DNA of 64,000 nt from a virus. The DNA lies in IMG/VR virus record IMGVR_UViG_3300027969_000061, positions 44,198 to 108,197 of that record; one strand, given 5' to 3'. Positions 35,872 to 44,203 of the stretch are shown here, piece by piece. The translations under genes were made by a program, and so were the position numbers. Each line of letters opens with the position of its first letter. The stretch's first letter is position 1. The notes under the pieces are model-generated. The model saw nothing but the letters and a program-made list of their open reading frames with translations, was not told the origin of the DNA and ran no database searches.

Positions 35872-36495
35872 ATGCAATATCAAAGTTTCGTTGCTGGGTC
35901 AGGAATATCAGGTGCTACCGGTCCAACCGGTGCTACTGGTGTCATTGCACCGTGGACAAGAATCTCCGCAAATACAAGTGCTTCGGCTAATACACAGTAT
36001 CTAGCCAACACAGCAACTGGTGCCTTCACTCTAACATTACCAGGTACACCATCAGTTGGTGTTATGGTAGTGATTGCTGATGATTATAACTTTGGTGCAA
36101 ACAATCTTTTTGTTGCAAGAAATGGTTCTACTATTCAAGGCATTGCTGATGACTTAGGTATTAACATCAGCAACTCATTGACAACATTGATTTATGATGG
36201 TACTACTTGGAGAGTTTCTACAAATGCTGGACCACAAGGTGCAACTGGTGCCACAGGTCCTACAGGAACTTCTGGTACCAACGGTGCCACAGGTGCTACC
36301 GGTTTAGGTGCTACTGGTGCTACTGGTGCCAGTTTGTTTGCTGATTCCAATAATGTTATTTTTTTAAATAATACGTTGATTACTTCTAACACAACATTGC
36401 AACCAGGTCGTGGTGCATTTTCTGTTGGACCAATCTCTGTTAATACAGGTGTTCAACTTATTGTTTCATCTAACACAAGGTATGTGGTACTATGA
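35872..36495 (+). CDS. Collagen-like fibre with beta domain and VGPI tip
   Basis: 207 residues. Anchor (1-13, [16 protein letters not shown]), short collagen-like segment (14-24), beta domain (27-119, with TQYLANTATG and [10 protein letters not shown]), collagen-like tract (121-153, with GAT and GPT triplets) and C-terminal module (170-207, FSVGPISVNTGVQLIVSS). A compact form of the same design as 18197 and 23222 but with the second type of N-terminal anchor. The stop (TGA) overlaps the next gene's ATG. Confidence 0.82.
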   Translation: MQYQSFVAGSGISGATGPTGATGVIAPWTRISANTSASANTQYLANTATGAFTLTLPGTPSVGVMVVIADDYNFGANNLFVARNGSTIQGIADDLGINISNSLTTLIYDGTTWRVSTNAGPQGATGATGPTGTSGTNGATGATGLGATGATGASLFADSNNVIFLNNTLITSNTTLQPGRGAFSVGPISVNTGVQLIVSSNTRYVVL

Positions 36496-37025
36496 GTAAT
36501 ATTATTCTAGGCTCAGGACCTTCAGGTTCAGGTTCATTAACCTTACAAGCACCGAATACAAATAGTAATCAGACAGTTAATTTTCCTGATGCTTCTGGCA
36601 TACCCATGGTTAGTGGTAATATGCCAGCGTTTTATGCTTATCAAAATTCAGCACAATCAATTCCAAATGTAACTTGGACTAAAGTATTGTTTCAAGTAGA
36701 AGAATTTGATACTAATAGTAATTTTGCTTCAAGCCGTTTTACTCCTACTGTTGCTGGTTATTACCAACTTACTTCTCAATTGCAATATACAACTATTGCT
36801 GGTGGAAGAAATATGTTTGTAATATATAAAAATGGTGCTGAGTATAGACACCTACAGGATATGCAAACAAGTTACACTATTGGATTAATGGGAACTTCAT
36901 TAGTTTATGCAAATGGTTCATCAGACTATTTTGAAATTTATATTTATACGTCAACTGGTGCATACACATTAGATAATAATTCAGCAATAACATATTTTAG
37001 CGGTTGTTTAGTGAGGGCTGCATAA
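36492..37025 (+). CDS. C1q-like adhesin protein
   Basis: 177 residues. N-terminal segment GSGSLTLQAPNTNSNQTVNF, then GIPMVSGNMPAFYAY, shared in pattern with 39651. C1q-like core: TWTKVLFQVEEFDTNSNFAS (34 of the usual strand positions match by eye is not claimed; the signature EEFDTNSNFASSRFTPT is identical to that in 31352), VAGYYQLTS, FVIYKNGAE and the end YFSGCLVRAA. Coupled to its neighbours on both sides (ATGA before, TAATG after). First gene of the second cassette copy. Confidence 0.8.
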   Translation: MSNIILGSGPSGSGSLTLQAPNTNSNQTVNFPDASGIPMVSGNMPAFYAYQNSAQSIPNVTWTKVLFQVEEFDTNSNFASSRFTPTVAGYYQLTSQLQYTTIAGGRNMFVIYKNGAEYRHLQDMQTSYTIGLMGTSLVYANGSSDYFEIYIYTSTGAYTLDNNSAITYFSGCLVRAA

Positions 37026-38125
37026 TGCCATACGGTTCAATCTCAGTAGACCAAATTAATAACACCACAGGATATTCTCTTGGTGCTGGTAACGCTTCTA
37101 TTATGAAGAATCGCATTATCAATGGTGCGATGGTTATTGACCAAAGAAATGCTGGTGCTAGTGTTACGCCAGCAAATAACACTTACACTTTAGACCGATG
37201 GAATACTTATCAAAGCACTTCTTCTGCTTATAGTGTTCAACAAAATGCTGGTTCTGTAACACCACCATTAGGGTTTACAAACTATCTTGGCGTAACTTCT
37301 TTAGCAGCAACTTCATTATCTGCTGGAAGTTATTTTATGCTTACTCAAATTATTGAAGGATTTAATGTTGCTGATTTAGGTTGGGGAAGTGCTAACGCCA
37401 AAACTATAACATTATCTTTTTGGGTGCGTAGTTCTTTAACTGGAACATTTGGCGGATCTTTACAAAATGGTGGAACAAGAAGCTACCCATTTACTTACAC
37501 AATTTCTGCCGCAAATACTTGGGAACAAAAATCAATTACTGTTGCAGGTGATACAAGTGGAACTTGGGCAACAGATAATACTGCTGGCATTAAATTACGA
37601 ATTGGTCTTGGTGTTGGCACAACCGCAAGCACAACTGCTGGCGCATGGGCAACCGGCGATTACTATTCAGCAACAGGTGCCACTTCAATAGTAGGAACAA
37701 ACGGTGCCACATTCTATATTACTGGAGTTCAGTTGGAAGTTGGAAGTGTGGCCACAGGTTATGAATATGAAAATATTGCTCAAACTTATTCAAAATGCCA
37801 ACGCTATTACACAGTTTTGTTATCAGGCAACGATAAGAGTTTATGCCTTGCAACTTGGTATAACACTTCAGAATGGGATGCAGTAGTATTTTTTCCAACG
37901 ATGCGGTCAGCACCTACAGCATCATCAACAACAGTATCTTCTGGATATTATTTTGATAAATTAGGTGGCAATATTACTTTTGACAATATTAGTGGTGTTT
38001 TTGGTGCTGGCTTAAATGTTGCACAACCATACAAAGTGGCATTAAGTGGCGGTGTTGCTGGTTATTGCGGAAGCATTAGAACTTTAAATGCTTCTTGTTT
38101 TATTGCTTTAAGTGCGGAGTTATAA
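37025..38125 (+). CDS. RIINGAM-type fibre protein
   Basis: 366 residues from the ATG at 37025, which overlaps the previous stop; the in-frame TTG at 37004 would lie inside that gene. Landmarks: MKNRIINGAMVIDQRNAGAS, LDRWNTYQ, LGWGSANAKTITLSFWVRSS, QKSITVAGDTSGTWATDNTA, GVQLEVGSVATGYEYENIA, a KCQRYYTVL and the end CFIALSAEL. It is very similar in plan to 40202 (LGWGTANAKSVTLSFWVQSS). Probably a receptor-binding fibre. The next gene, the DNTDYQ-family partner, begins 2 bases after its stop. Confidence 0.78.
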   Translation: MPYGSISVDQINNTTGYSLGAGNASIMKNRIINGAMVIDQRNAGASVTPANNTYTLDRWNTYQSTSSAYSVQQNAGSVTPPLGFTNYLGVTSLAATSLSAGSYFMLTQIIEGFNVADLGWGSANAKTITLSFWVRSSLTGTFGGSLQNGGTRSYPFTYTISAANTWEQKSITVAGDTSGTWATDNTAGIKLRIGLGVGTTASTTAGAWATGDYYSATGATSIVGTNGATFYITGVQLEVGSVATGYEYENIAQTYSKCQRYYTVLLSGNDKSLCLATWYNTSEWDAVVFFPTMRSAPTASSTTVSSGYYFDKLGGNITFDNISGVFGAGLNVAQPYKVALSGGVAGYCGSIRTLNASCFIALSAEL

Positions 38126-38126
38126 A

Positions 38127-38294
38127 ATGACCTATCAATTATCAAATTTTCGTGGCAAATTAGCTTGCATTGTAAAAACTGATGGTAACATGAAACATTT
38201 TATTCCTTTATCGAAAGATAACACCGATTACCAAGAATATCTAAAATGGGTTGCAGAAGGTAACACACCAGAACCAGCAGAAGGCACAGAATGA
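38127..38294 (+). CDS. Small DNTDYQ-family protein
   Basis: 55 residues from the ATG at 38127; an earlier in-frame codon would overlap the fibre gene. Signature: PLSKDNTDYQEYLKWVAEGN and the end TPEPAEGTE. Second of three paralogues (33304, 41290), each immediately 3' of a RIINGAM-type fibre. The N-terminal half (MTYQLSNFRGKLACIVKT) is not conserved in sequence, suggesting it matches a particular fibre. Its stop overlaps the next start (ATGA). Confidence 0.65.
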   Translation: MTYQLSNFRGKLACIVKTDGNMKHFIPLSKDNTDYQEYLKWVAEGNTPEPAEGTE

Positions 38295-38764
38295 CAACGA
38301 CTATTGACGGTAATTCAGGAGTTATATTTCCAAATAACACTACACAAGCTAGTGCTGGTCAAGTGTTGCAGGTGGTTAATGGCACTTATTCAGGCCCCTA
38401 TTTTTCAACAACAAGTACCACTTTTGTATCTACTGGATTAACGGTAACTATTACACCTAAGTTTGTTACAAGTAAAATTTTATTACTTTTACAAGTTGAA
38501 GTTTATAATGATACAGCAAATAAAGGTGGTGATTTAACCATTTATAAAAATGGTGCAAATTTAGCCTCAGGTTTATTAGGAAGAATGTATCCTATTTCTG
38601 GTCAATTAGCTATTAATATTCCTATTAATTATTACGATTCGCCATCAACAACATCAGCAACAACTTATACACTTTATATTAAAACAACAAATGCTGGATA
38701 TGCTTTCAATGCTTTTCAAGATGCTTTTCCATCAACAATTACTGCATTGGAAATAGCAGCATGA
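38291..38764 (+). CDS. Fibre/adhesin beta protein, 'STS-TGL-ITP' family
   Basis: 157 residues. Landmarks: GNSGVIFPNNTTQASAGQVL (near-identical to the opening of 39142), FSTTSTTFVSTGLTVTITPK, YYDSPSTTSATTYTLYI and the end STITALEIAA. It is closely related to 39142, from which it is separated by one collagen-like gene. Coupled to its neighbours by ATGA overlaps on both sides. Confidence 0.68.
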   Translation: MTTTIDGNSGVIFPNNTTQASAGQVLQVVNGTYSGPYFSTTSTTFVSTGLTVTITPKFVTSKILLLLQVEVYNDTANKGGDLTIYKNGANLASGLLGRMYPISGQLAINIPINYYDSPSTTSATTYTLYIKTTNAGYAFNAFQDAFPSTITALEIAA

Positions 38765-39132
38765 CAATATACTTAGGGCAAATTGCTGGTTCTGGAATAT
38801 CTGGTGCAACCGGTCCTACAGGTCCAACTGGACCATCTGGTGCTACTGGTGTATTTCCAACAAGCAGTTCAGCTAACTTAGCAATCACTAATGCCAATAC
38901 ATCAACATCAAATACTACTGGTGCTCTGACTGTTGCAGGTGGTGTAGGTGTTACAGGTAATGTATGGGTAGATACTGTTGTTGTTACGAATGGTTTGATA
39001 CTTAATTCTAACACAATAAATAGAAGTTATACAGTACCAGACAATTACAATGCTGGTTCATTTGGTCCAATCACAGTAGCAAACTCTGCGATTGTTACAG
39101 TACCAAGTGGTTCAATTTGGACCGTGGTTTAA
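38761..39132 (+). CDS. Short collagen-like fibre with VGPI-type tip
   Basis: 123 residues, the shortest collagen-like protein here. Anchor ([16 protein letters not shown]), a collagen-like tract of only about six triplets (14-31), a segment STSNTTGALTVAGGVGVTGN related to the end of 27100, then the C-terminal module (SYTVPDNYNAGSFGPITVAN and the end SGSIWTVV). It lacks the beta domain. It looks like an internal deletion derivative of the longer fibres, or a minimal adhesin. Confidence 0.72.
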   Translation: MTIYLGQIAGSGISGATGPTGPTGPSGATGVFPTSSSANLAITNANTSTSNTTGALTVAGGVGVTGNVWVDTVVVTNGLILNSNTINRSYTVPDNYNAGSFGPITVANSAIVTVPSGSIWTVV

Positions 39133-39141
39133 GGATAAAGA

Positions 39142-39651
39142 ATGACATTCAAAGTTGATGGATCAAACGGATTAACATTTCCAAATAACACTACACAAGC
39201 TAGTGCTGGCCAAGTGTTGCAAGTTGTTCAAGCAGAATATGCCACACAAGTATCTTTATCTTCTATAACATATACAGATACCGGATTATCCGCAACCATT
39301 ACTCCTAAATTTGCAACAAGTAAAATTTTAGTTAATATAAGTCAAAATCTATACATATACAGAGAGTTTGCATTTCAATATGGATATCTTCAACTATTGA
39401 GAAATGGTTCTGTTGCAAAAGATTTTAGATTAGTTATGAATCAAACTGCTGGAAATCCTGCTGGCGGAAGTTATCCTTACCACGACATGAGTGCGGTTGT
39501 TGGATTAAGTTATTTGGATTCACCAGCAAGCACTTCTGCTTTAACATATAAAACACAACAAAAATGTGGAACAACAAGCAATGGCGGAACAATAATTGCT
39601 CAAATTGATAGTGCTCCATCTTTCATTACACTTATGGAGATTGCAGCCTAA
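39142..39651 (+). CDS. Fibre/adhesin beta protein, 'STS-TGL-ITP' family
   Basis: 169 residues. Landmarks: GSNGLTFPNNTTQASAGQVL at the start, YTDTGLSATITPKFATSKIL, LQLLRNGSVAKDF, LSYLDSPASTSALTYKTQQK and the end SFITLMEIAA. Closest relative is 38291. DNA identity at the openings of the two genes is high, so they could recombine with loss of the gene between. AAGGATAAAG precedes the ATG. Confidence 0.68.
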   Translation: MTFKVDGSNGLTFPNNTTQASAGQVLQVVQAEYATQVSLSSITYTDTGLSATITPKFATSKILVNISQNLYIYREFAFQYGYLQLLRNGSVAKDFRLVMNQTAGNPAGGSYPYHDMSAVVGLSYLDSPASTSALTYKTQQKCGTTSNGGTIIAQIDSAPSFITLMEIAA

Positions 39652-40202
39652 TGCCAATTAAATTACAATCTTCTTCTGGTGGTTCAGTTACTTTAGATGT
39701 GCCGGTCACAGCAAGTAACTTTAATGTAACTGTACCTAATGCTTCTGGTACTGCTATGGTTAGCGGTAATATGCCAGCGTTTAGTGCTTATAAAACTTCC
39801 CATCAAAGTTATTCAAATAATACTTGGACAAAAATAACTTACGACACAGAAGAATATGATACCAATAGTAATTTTGCTTCAAGCACTTTTACTCCCACAG
39901 TTGCAGGGTATTATCTGTTTACTGCAAGAAACCAATTTATTGCAGATGGAGTTGCAATGGCTGAAATAAATTCAGCGTTTTTTAAAAATGGCACTATTGC
40001 TAAAACAGGAACTTATAAGTATCAACCAGCGGCACTTACTGCACAATTTGGAAGTAACATTTCTGCTGTAATTTATTGCAACGGTACAACAGATTATGTT
40101 GAATGTTACGGAAGAACTGACGGAAGCACTTTGTATGTTTATGGTGCAGCTGGTGCGGCGCCTTACACATACTTTCAAGGCATTTTAATGAGGGCTGCAT
40201 AA
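39651..40202 (+). CDS. C1q-like adhesin protein
   Basis: 183 residues. N-terminal segment SSSGGSVTLDVPVTASNFNV, then SGTAMVSGNMPAFSAYKTSH. C1q-like core: WTKITYDTEEYDTNSNFASS-TFTPTVAGYYLFTA, a middle strand (INSAFFKNGTI), YCNGTTDYVECYGR and the end YFQGILMRAA. Starts on the last base of the preceding stop (TAATG) and ends on the same overlap with the next. First gene of the third cassette copy. Confidence 0.8.
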   Translation: MPIKLQSSSGGSVTLDVPVTASNFNVTVPNASGTAMVSGNMPAFSAYKTSHQSYSNNTWTKITYDTEEYDTNSNFASSTFTPTVAGYYLFTARNQFIADGVAMAEINSAFFKNGTIAKTGTYKYQPAALTAQFGSNISAVIYCNGTTDYVECYGRTDGSTLYVYGAAGAAPYTYFQGILMRAA

Positions 40203-41290
40203 TGTCGGTACAATACGGCGGAGATAAAATAACATTTGCTGATGGTTCTTCTACATCTAGTGGATATACTTTTAGAAATAGAATCATTAACGGTGCCATG
40301 GTTATAAGCCAATATAACGGCACAAGTAGTGTATCAATAGATAACACTAAAAACCAATACTACATTGACAGATGGGCTATTCAAAACAATACTGGTTCTG
40401 CGGTGTTTTCTTATCAACAAGTTACAACTGCACCAACCGGATTTAACAATAGTTTAAAAATAACTGTTACTACTGCTGATGGTTCTTTAACTTCTACTGC
40501 TAAAGCACAAATTTATCAACCAATTGAAGGTTACAACATTGCCGATTTAGGATGGGGAACTGCCAACGCCAAATCCGTTACCTTGTCATTTTGGGTTCAA
40601 TCTAGTGTAACAGGAACTTTTGGTGGTGCATTGGGCAACAATGCTAATGATAGAAGTTATCCATTTACATATACAATCTCATCAGCAAATACTTGGGAAC
40701 AAAAATCAATTACCATTGCTGGTGATACAACAGGCACTTGGCTAACTACTAATGGTTTAGGCATCAATGTTGATTTTAGTTTAGGTGCTGGAACTTCTCG
40801 TAGTGGAACTGCTGGTACTTGGGGTGGTGCTTGGTACACTTCTGCTACTGGTGCAACTAATTTATTAGCTACAAACGGAGCCACATTCTACATTACTGGT
40901 ATTCAGTTTGAAGTAGGAAGTTCATCAACAACTTTTGAAGCTCGTGATTACGGAAATGAATTAAGAATGTGTCAGCGGTATTATCAGTTATGTAATGGAT
41001 TTCTTGGAACTCCGGGCGCTTCTACTACAATCATGTATACATCTATTCAATACCAAGTTGCAATGAGAGCAAATCCATCTTTAGGACAAACAGGAGTTAT
41101 TAATATGACTGCACCCGGTGTTGATACATGGCAACAATCTAGCACAGGTATAGCAGCTGGAGGCCAAAATACAACAGGAACATGGATTCAATTAAACAAT
41201 TTTTCTGGTTTAACTCAGCATAGACCATATGTCCAGTCCGTTAATTATGCTGGCAATGGATATGTTATTACTTTATCTGCGGAGTTATGA
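40202..41290 (+). CDS. RIINGAM-type fibre protein
   Basis: 362 residues. Landmarks: GYTFRNRIINGAMVISQYNG, IDRWAIQ, LGWGTANAKSVTLSFWVQSS, QKSITIAGDTTGTWLTTNGL, GIQFEVGSSSTTFEARDYGN, ELRMCQRYYQLC and the end VITLSAEL. It is a close paralogue of 37025. TAATG overlaps the C1q-like gene before it and TGATG overlaps the small gene after it, so all three are coupled. Confidence 0.78.
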   Translation: MSVQYGGDKITFADGSSTSSGYTFRNRIINGAMVISQYNGTSSVSIDNTKNQYYIDRWAIQNNTGSAVFSYQQVTTAPTGFNNSLKITVTTADGSLTSTAKAQIYQPIEGYNIADLGWGTANAKSVTLSFWVQSSVTGTFGGALGNNANDRSYPFTYTISSANTWEQKSITIAGDTTGTWLTTNGLGINVDFSLGAGTSRSGTAGTWGGAWYTSATGATNLLATNGATFYITGIQFEVGSSSTTFEARDYGNELRMCQRYYQLCNGFLGTPGASTTIMYTSIQYQVAMRANPSLGQTGVINMTAPGVDTWQQSSTGIAAGGQNTTGTWIQLNNFSGLTQHRPYVQSVNYAGNGYVITLSAEL

Positions 41291-41451
41291 TGATTTATAA
41301 ATTAATGAATGTAATGGGACATGAATCGGTAAGTTTATTTAAAGATACAGAATTTGTAATGAATATTCCATTTGATCCAGATAACACAGATTACCAAAAA
41401 TATCTAAAATGGGTTGCAGAAGGCAACGAACCATTACCAGCGGACGAATAA
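41290..41451 (+). CDS. Small DNTDYQ-family protein
   Basis: 53 residues, starting at 41290 on the last base of the fibre stop (TGATG). Signature: DPDNTDYQKYLKWVAEGNEP and the end LPADE, identical in its last residues to 33304. Third paralogue of this small family and, as in the other two cases, directly downstream of a RIINGAM-type fibre. Confidence 0.65.
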   Translation: MIYKLMNVMGHESVSLFKDTEFVMNIPFDPDNTDYQKYLKWVAEGNEPLPADE

Positions 41452-41454
41452 TAA

Positions 41455-42954
41455 ATGCCAATCTATCAATCAGTTGTTGCGGGTTCAGGAATATCAGGTG
41501 CTACAGGACCTAATGGTGCTACTGGCGTTACAGGACCTACAGGACCAAATGGACCAACAGGCCCAACCGGACCAGCTGGTGCTACCGGTGTAACTGGACC
41601 AACAGGACCAGCTGGTGCTACTGGACCAAATTCAATTGCAGCTGTATCAGACCAATCAAATAGTTCTACAGGATATCTTGCATTACCGGCAGGTACATCA
41701 GGACAAAGACCGGGTAGTTCTGCAAATGGATACACAAGATTAAACACCACCGTTGGTGCAGTAGAATCTTATTTCAATGGTAAATGGCAAGCAATTACAA
41801 CTTTTGCAACGGTACCTAATGCACCAACTGCTGTATCTGCGGTTGCTGGTGATGCTCAAGCTGTAGTATCGTTTACTGCACCAGCAAATAATGGTGGATC
41901 AACAATCACATCTTATACGGCAGTATCTTCTCCAGGTGGATTTACTGCATCAGTTTCACAATCAGGTTCAGGTAGTGTTACTGTAACAGGTTTATCAAAT
42001 GGTACTGCATACACATTTACAGTATTTGCCACAAATGCTATTGGTAGTGGTGCATCAAGTTCTGCAAGTGGTTCAGTAACACCAGTTGCACCAGTAGTTG
42101 TTTCTTCACTTATTATTGCTGGTGGAGGAGGCGGCGGAGCGTATTACCAAGCTGGTGGTGGCGGTGCTGGTGGATATATAAATTCATTTGCTTCAGAAAC
42201 ATCTGGTGGAAACTCAGCTACTGCGGCAAAATCAAGCGTAGCTGTTGGAACTGTTCTTACTGTAACAGTTGGCGGTGGCGGTAATGGTGGATCAGGATTA
42301 GGTTCTGTTGGTTCGCAAGGAAGTTCATCTTCTATTATTGGAACTGGAATGTCGGTGACTGCTACTGGTGGCGGATACGGTTCATCAGGCCAAAATGCAA
42401 GCCCTCCTGCTGGTGGTAATGGTGGTTCTGGTGGTGGTGGTGCTGACTATGTGCCAGGCACAGCATCTGCAGGTGGTTCTGGCATTGCTGGACAAGGATC
42501 AAACGGGTCTGCTCCCCCTCATGCAGGTCCTTCTTATGGTTCTGGAGCTGGTGGTGGTGCAGGACAAATCGGTCAAACTGGAAGTGGTACTGTTGGCGGT
42601 GTAGGCGGTGCAGGTTTATCTTCGTCTATTACCGGAACTGCTACAACTAGAGGCGGTGGAGGTGGCGGGTCTTGTTACTCAGGTTCTGGTGGTCAAGGCG
42701 GTGCTGGTGGTTCTGGTGGTGGCGGTAACGGGTCTACTGGCGCTGGTGGCGCTGGTACGCCTAATACTGGTGGCGGTGGTGGCGGTGGTGAGCGAGGTGG
42801 GGCTGGAACAGGTGGAAATGGTGGTAAAGGAGTTGTTATTATTAGCGTGCCCACTTCGCAATATTCAGGAACATCTAGCGGAGCCTCCACAATTTCTACG
42901 GCTGGGTCAAATACTTACTTAGTATTTAATGACTCTGGAAGTTATACAGTTTAA
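41455..42954 (+). CDS. Adhesin: collagen-like, fibronectin-III and glycine-rich C-terminus
   Basis: 499 residues. Layout: anchor (1-13, [15 protein letters not shown]); collagen-like tract (14-59); a beta module (about 60-118, [20 protein letters not shown] and [11 protein letters not shown]); a fibronectin-III domain (about 121-215, [20 protein letters not shown] and [20 protein letters not shown]); then from about 218 an extremely Gly-rich region ([20 protein letters not shown], many GGxGG runs) ending in [13 protein letters not shown]. Gly-rich ends of this type occur in phage receptor-binding proteins, where polyglycine-II helices carry variable loops (as in the S16 gp38 adhesin); the parallel is by pattern only. 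It is probably the most exposed adhesin of the array. Confidence 0.8.
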   Translation: MPIYQSVVAGSGISGATGPNGATGVTGPTGPNGPTGPTGPAGATGVTGPTGPAGATGPNSIAAVSDQSNSSTGYLALPAGTSGQRPGSSANGYTRLNTTVGAVESYFNGKWQAITTFATVPNAPTAVSAVAGDAQAVVSFTAPANNGGSTITSYTAVSSPGGFTASVSQSGSGSVTVTGLSNGTAYTFTVFATNAIGSGASSSASGSVTPVAPVVVSSLIIAGGGGGGAYYQAGGGGAGGYINSFASETSGGNSATAAKSSVAVGTVLTVTVGGGGNGGSGLGSVGSQGSSSSIIGTGMSVTATGGGYGSSGQNASPPAGGNGGSGGGGADYVPGTASAGGSGIAGQGSNGSAPPHAGPSYGSGAGGGAGQIGQTGSGTVGGVGGAGLSSSITGTATTRGGGGGGSCYSGSGGQGGAGGSGGGGNGSTGAGGAGTPNTGGGGGGGERGGAGTGGNGGKGVVIISVPTSQYSGTSSGASTISTAGSNTYLVFNDSGSYTV

Positions 42955-42967
42955 TTAAGGAAAAAAT

Positions 42968-43366
42968 ATGGCTTATTTTGCAAAATTAAACTCTCAAAAT
43001 ATAGTAGAACAAGTCGTTTCTGTAGGCAATGAAATGCTTTTAGATAACGGCATCGAGTCTGAAGCTAAAGGCATAGAATTTTTACGTGCCCTATATAACG
43101 AACCAAATGCCGTTTGGGTGCAAACATCTTATAACAGCAGAGGCGGTATGCATACTAACGGTGGTATTTCATTCAGAAAAAACTATGCGGCTATTGGTGG
43201 CCTATACGATATAGTTCGTGACGCCTTTATTCCTAGAAAACGATATGGTTCTTGGATATTGAATGAAAATACTTGTTTATGGGAATCTCCGACACCCATG
43301 CCAAATGATGGTAAACAATATATTTGGGATGAAATAACAAAATCTTGGACAGAAATAACAGAATAA
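42968..43366 (+). CDS. Conserved small virion-associated protein
   Basis: 132 residues. Landmarks: MAYFAKLNSQNIVEQVVSVG, SYNSRGGMHTN, SFRKNYAAIGGLYDIVRDAF, GSWILNENTCLWESPTPMPN and the end DEITKSWTEITE. This pattern is common in marine phage genomes near structural genes. Its aromatic-rich core suggests a compact fold; function is unproven. It closes the fibre array and is followed, after a late-promoter-like box, by the neck genes. Confidence 0.65.
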   Translation: MAYFAKLNSQNIVEQVVSVGNEMLLDNGIESEAKGIEFLRALYNEPNAVWVQTSYNSRGGMHTNGGISFRKNYAAIGGLYDIVRDAFIPRKRYGSWILNENTCLWESPTPMPNDGKQYIWDEITKSWTEITE

Positions 43367-43383
43367 ACCAATATCCTCATCAC

Positions 43384-43390
43384 CTAAATA
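43384..43390 (+). promoter_or_regulatory. Late-promoter-like box (CTAAATA)
   Basis: CTAAATA lies 27 bases upstream of the gene 13 ATG at 43418, in a clear 51-base intergenic gap that otherwise holds no gene. It does not overlap a stop codon, so it is among the more convincing boxes. It would start the neck and packaging unit. Confidence 0.6.
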
Positions 43391-43417
43391 CAGGATATCT
43401 TTAATGTTGAGGACAAC

Positions 43418-44191
43418 ATGGCAACAGTTACCAATCGAGACCAATTTACAGACTACTGCCTACGCAAGCTTGGCTTTCCAGTTATTGAAATTAACGTAGA
43501 TCCAGACCAAGTATCCGATAGGATTGATGATGCACTTCAATATTGGACAGACTATCACTTTGATGGTCTACAGAAAACATATTACATTCACGAAATTACA
43601 CAAGAAGATGTCGATAATAGATATCTTGATTTAACTGGTGTAAGAGATAATGCCAACGTTGCTACAGAAATTGTAGGTGTTACTCGTATATTTCCACTTC
43701 AAGATTCCCAATCAAGCATCAATATGTTTGACTTGCGGTATCAACTTCGTCTAAACGAACTCTACGATTTTACATCTGCATCATACATCAACTACACCAT
43801 GACTATGCAGCATCTTCGTATGCTTGAACAGTTATTTACTGGTGAAGTTCCAATTCGTTATCAGCGTCATACACAAAAGCTCTTTGCTGATTGGGCATGG
43901 GGTGACCAAGAAGCTCCAGTTGGCCAACCAGTTATTATTGATTGTTATACTACTATTAATCCTGAAGTATACAGTCGAATGTGGGACGACCGTTGGTTGA
44001 AACGTTATGCAACTGCTTTGATTAAACGTCAATGGGGTGAAAATCTTAAAAAGTTTGGTAACATTCAATTGCCAGGTGGTGTCGTATTGAATGGCGACAA
44101 AATCTTTGAAGAAGCTATGAATGAAATCGATGACCTCGAAAAAGATATGGAAAACAATTACGGTGGCGTTCTTGAATTCTTTATGAACTAA
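43418..44191 (+). CDS. gp13: Neck protein gp13
   Basis: 257 residues, close to marine T4-like gp13 in length and pattern. Landmarks: RDQFTDYCLRKLGFPVIEIN, VDPDQVSDRIDDALQYWTDY, HFDG, the YDFTSASYINYTMTMQHLRM stretch, and a C-terminal LEKDMENNYGG. With gp14 it forms the neck that closes the DNA-filled head and joins the tail. Gene order 13-14-15 is conserved. It starts 28 bases after a late-promoter-like box. Confidence 0.9.
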   Translation: MATVTNRDQFTDYCLRKLGFPVIEINVDPDQVSDRIDDALQYWTDYHFDGLQKTYYIHEITQEDVDNRYLDLTGVRDNANVATEIVGVTRIFPLQDSQSSINMFDLRYQLRLNELYDFTSASYINYTMTMQHLRMLEQLFTGEVPIRYQRHTQKLFADWAWGDQEAPVGQPVIIDCYTTINPEVYSRMWDDRWLKRYATALIKRQWGENLKKFGNIQLPGGVVLNGDKIFEEAMNEIDDLEKDMENNYGGVLEFFMN

Positions 44192-44203
44192 GAAAACGGC
44201 ACA

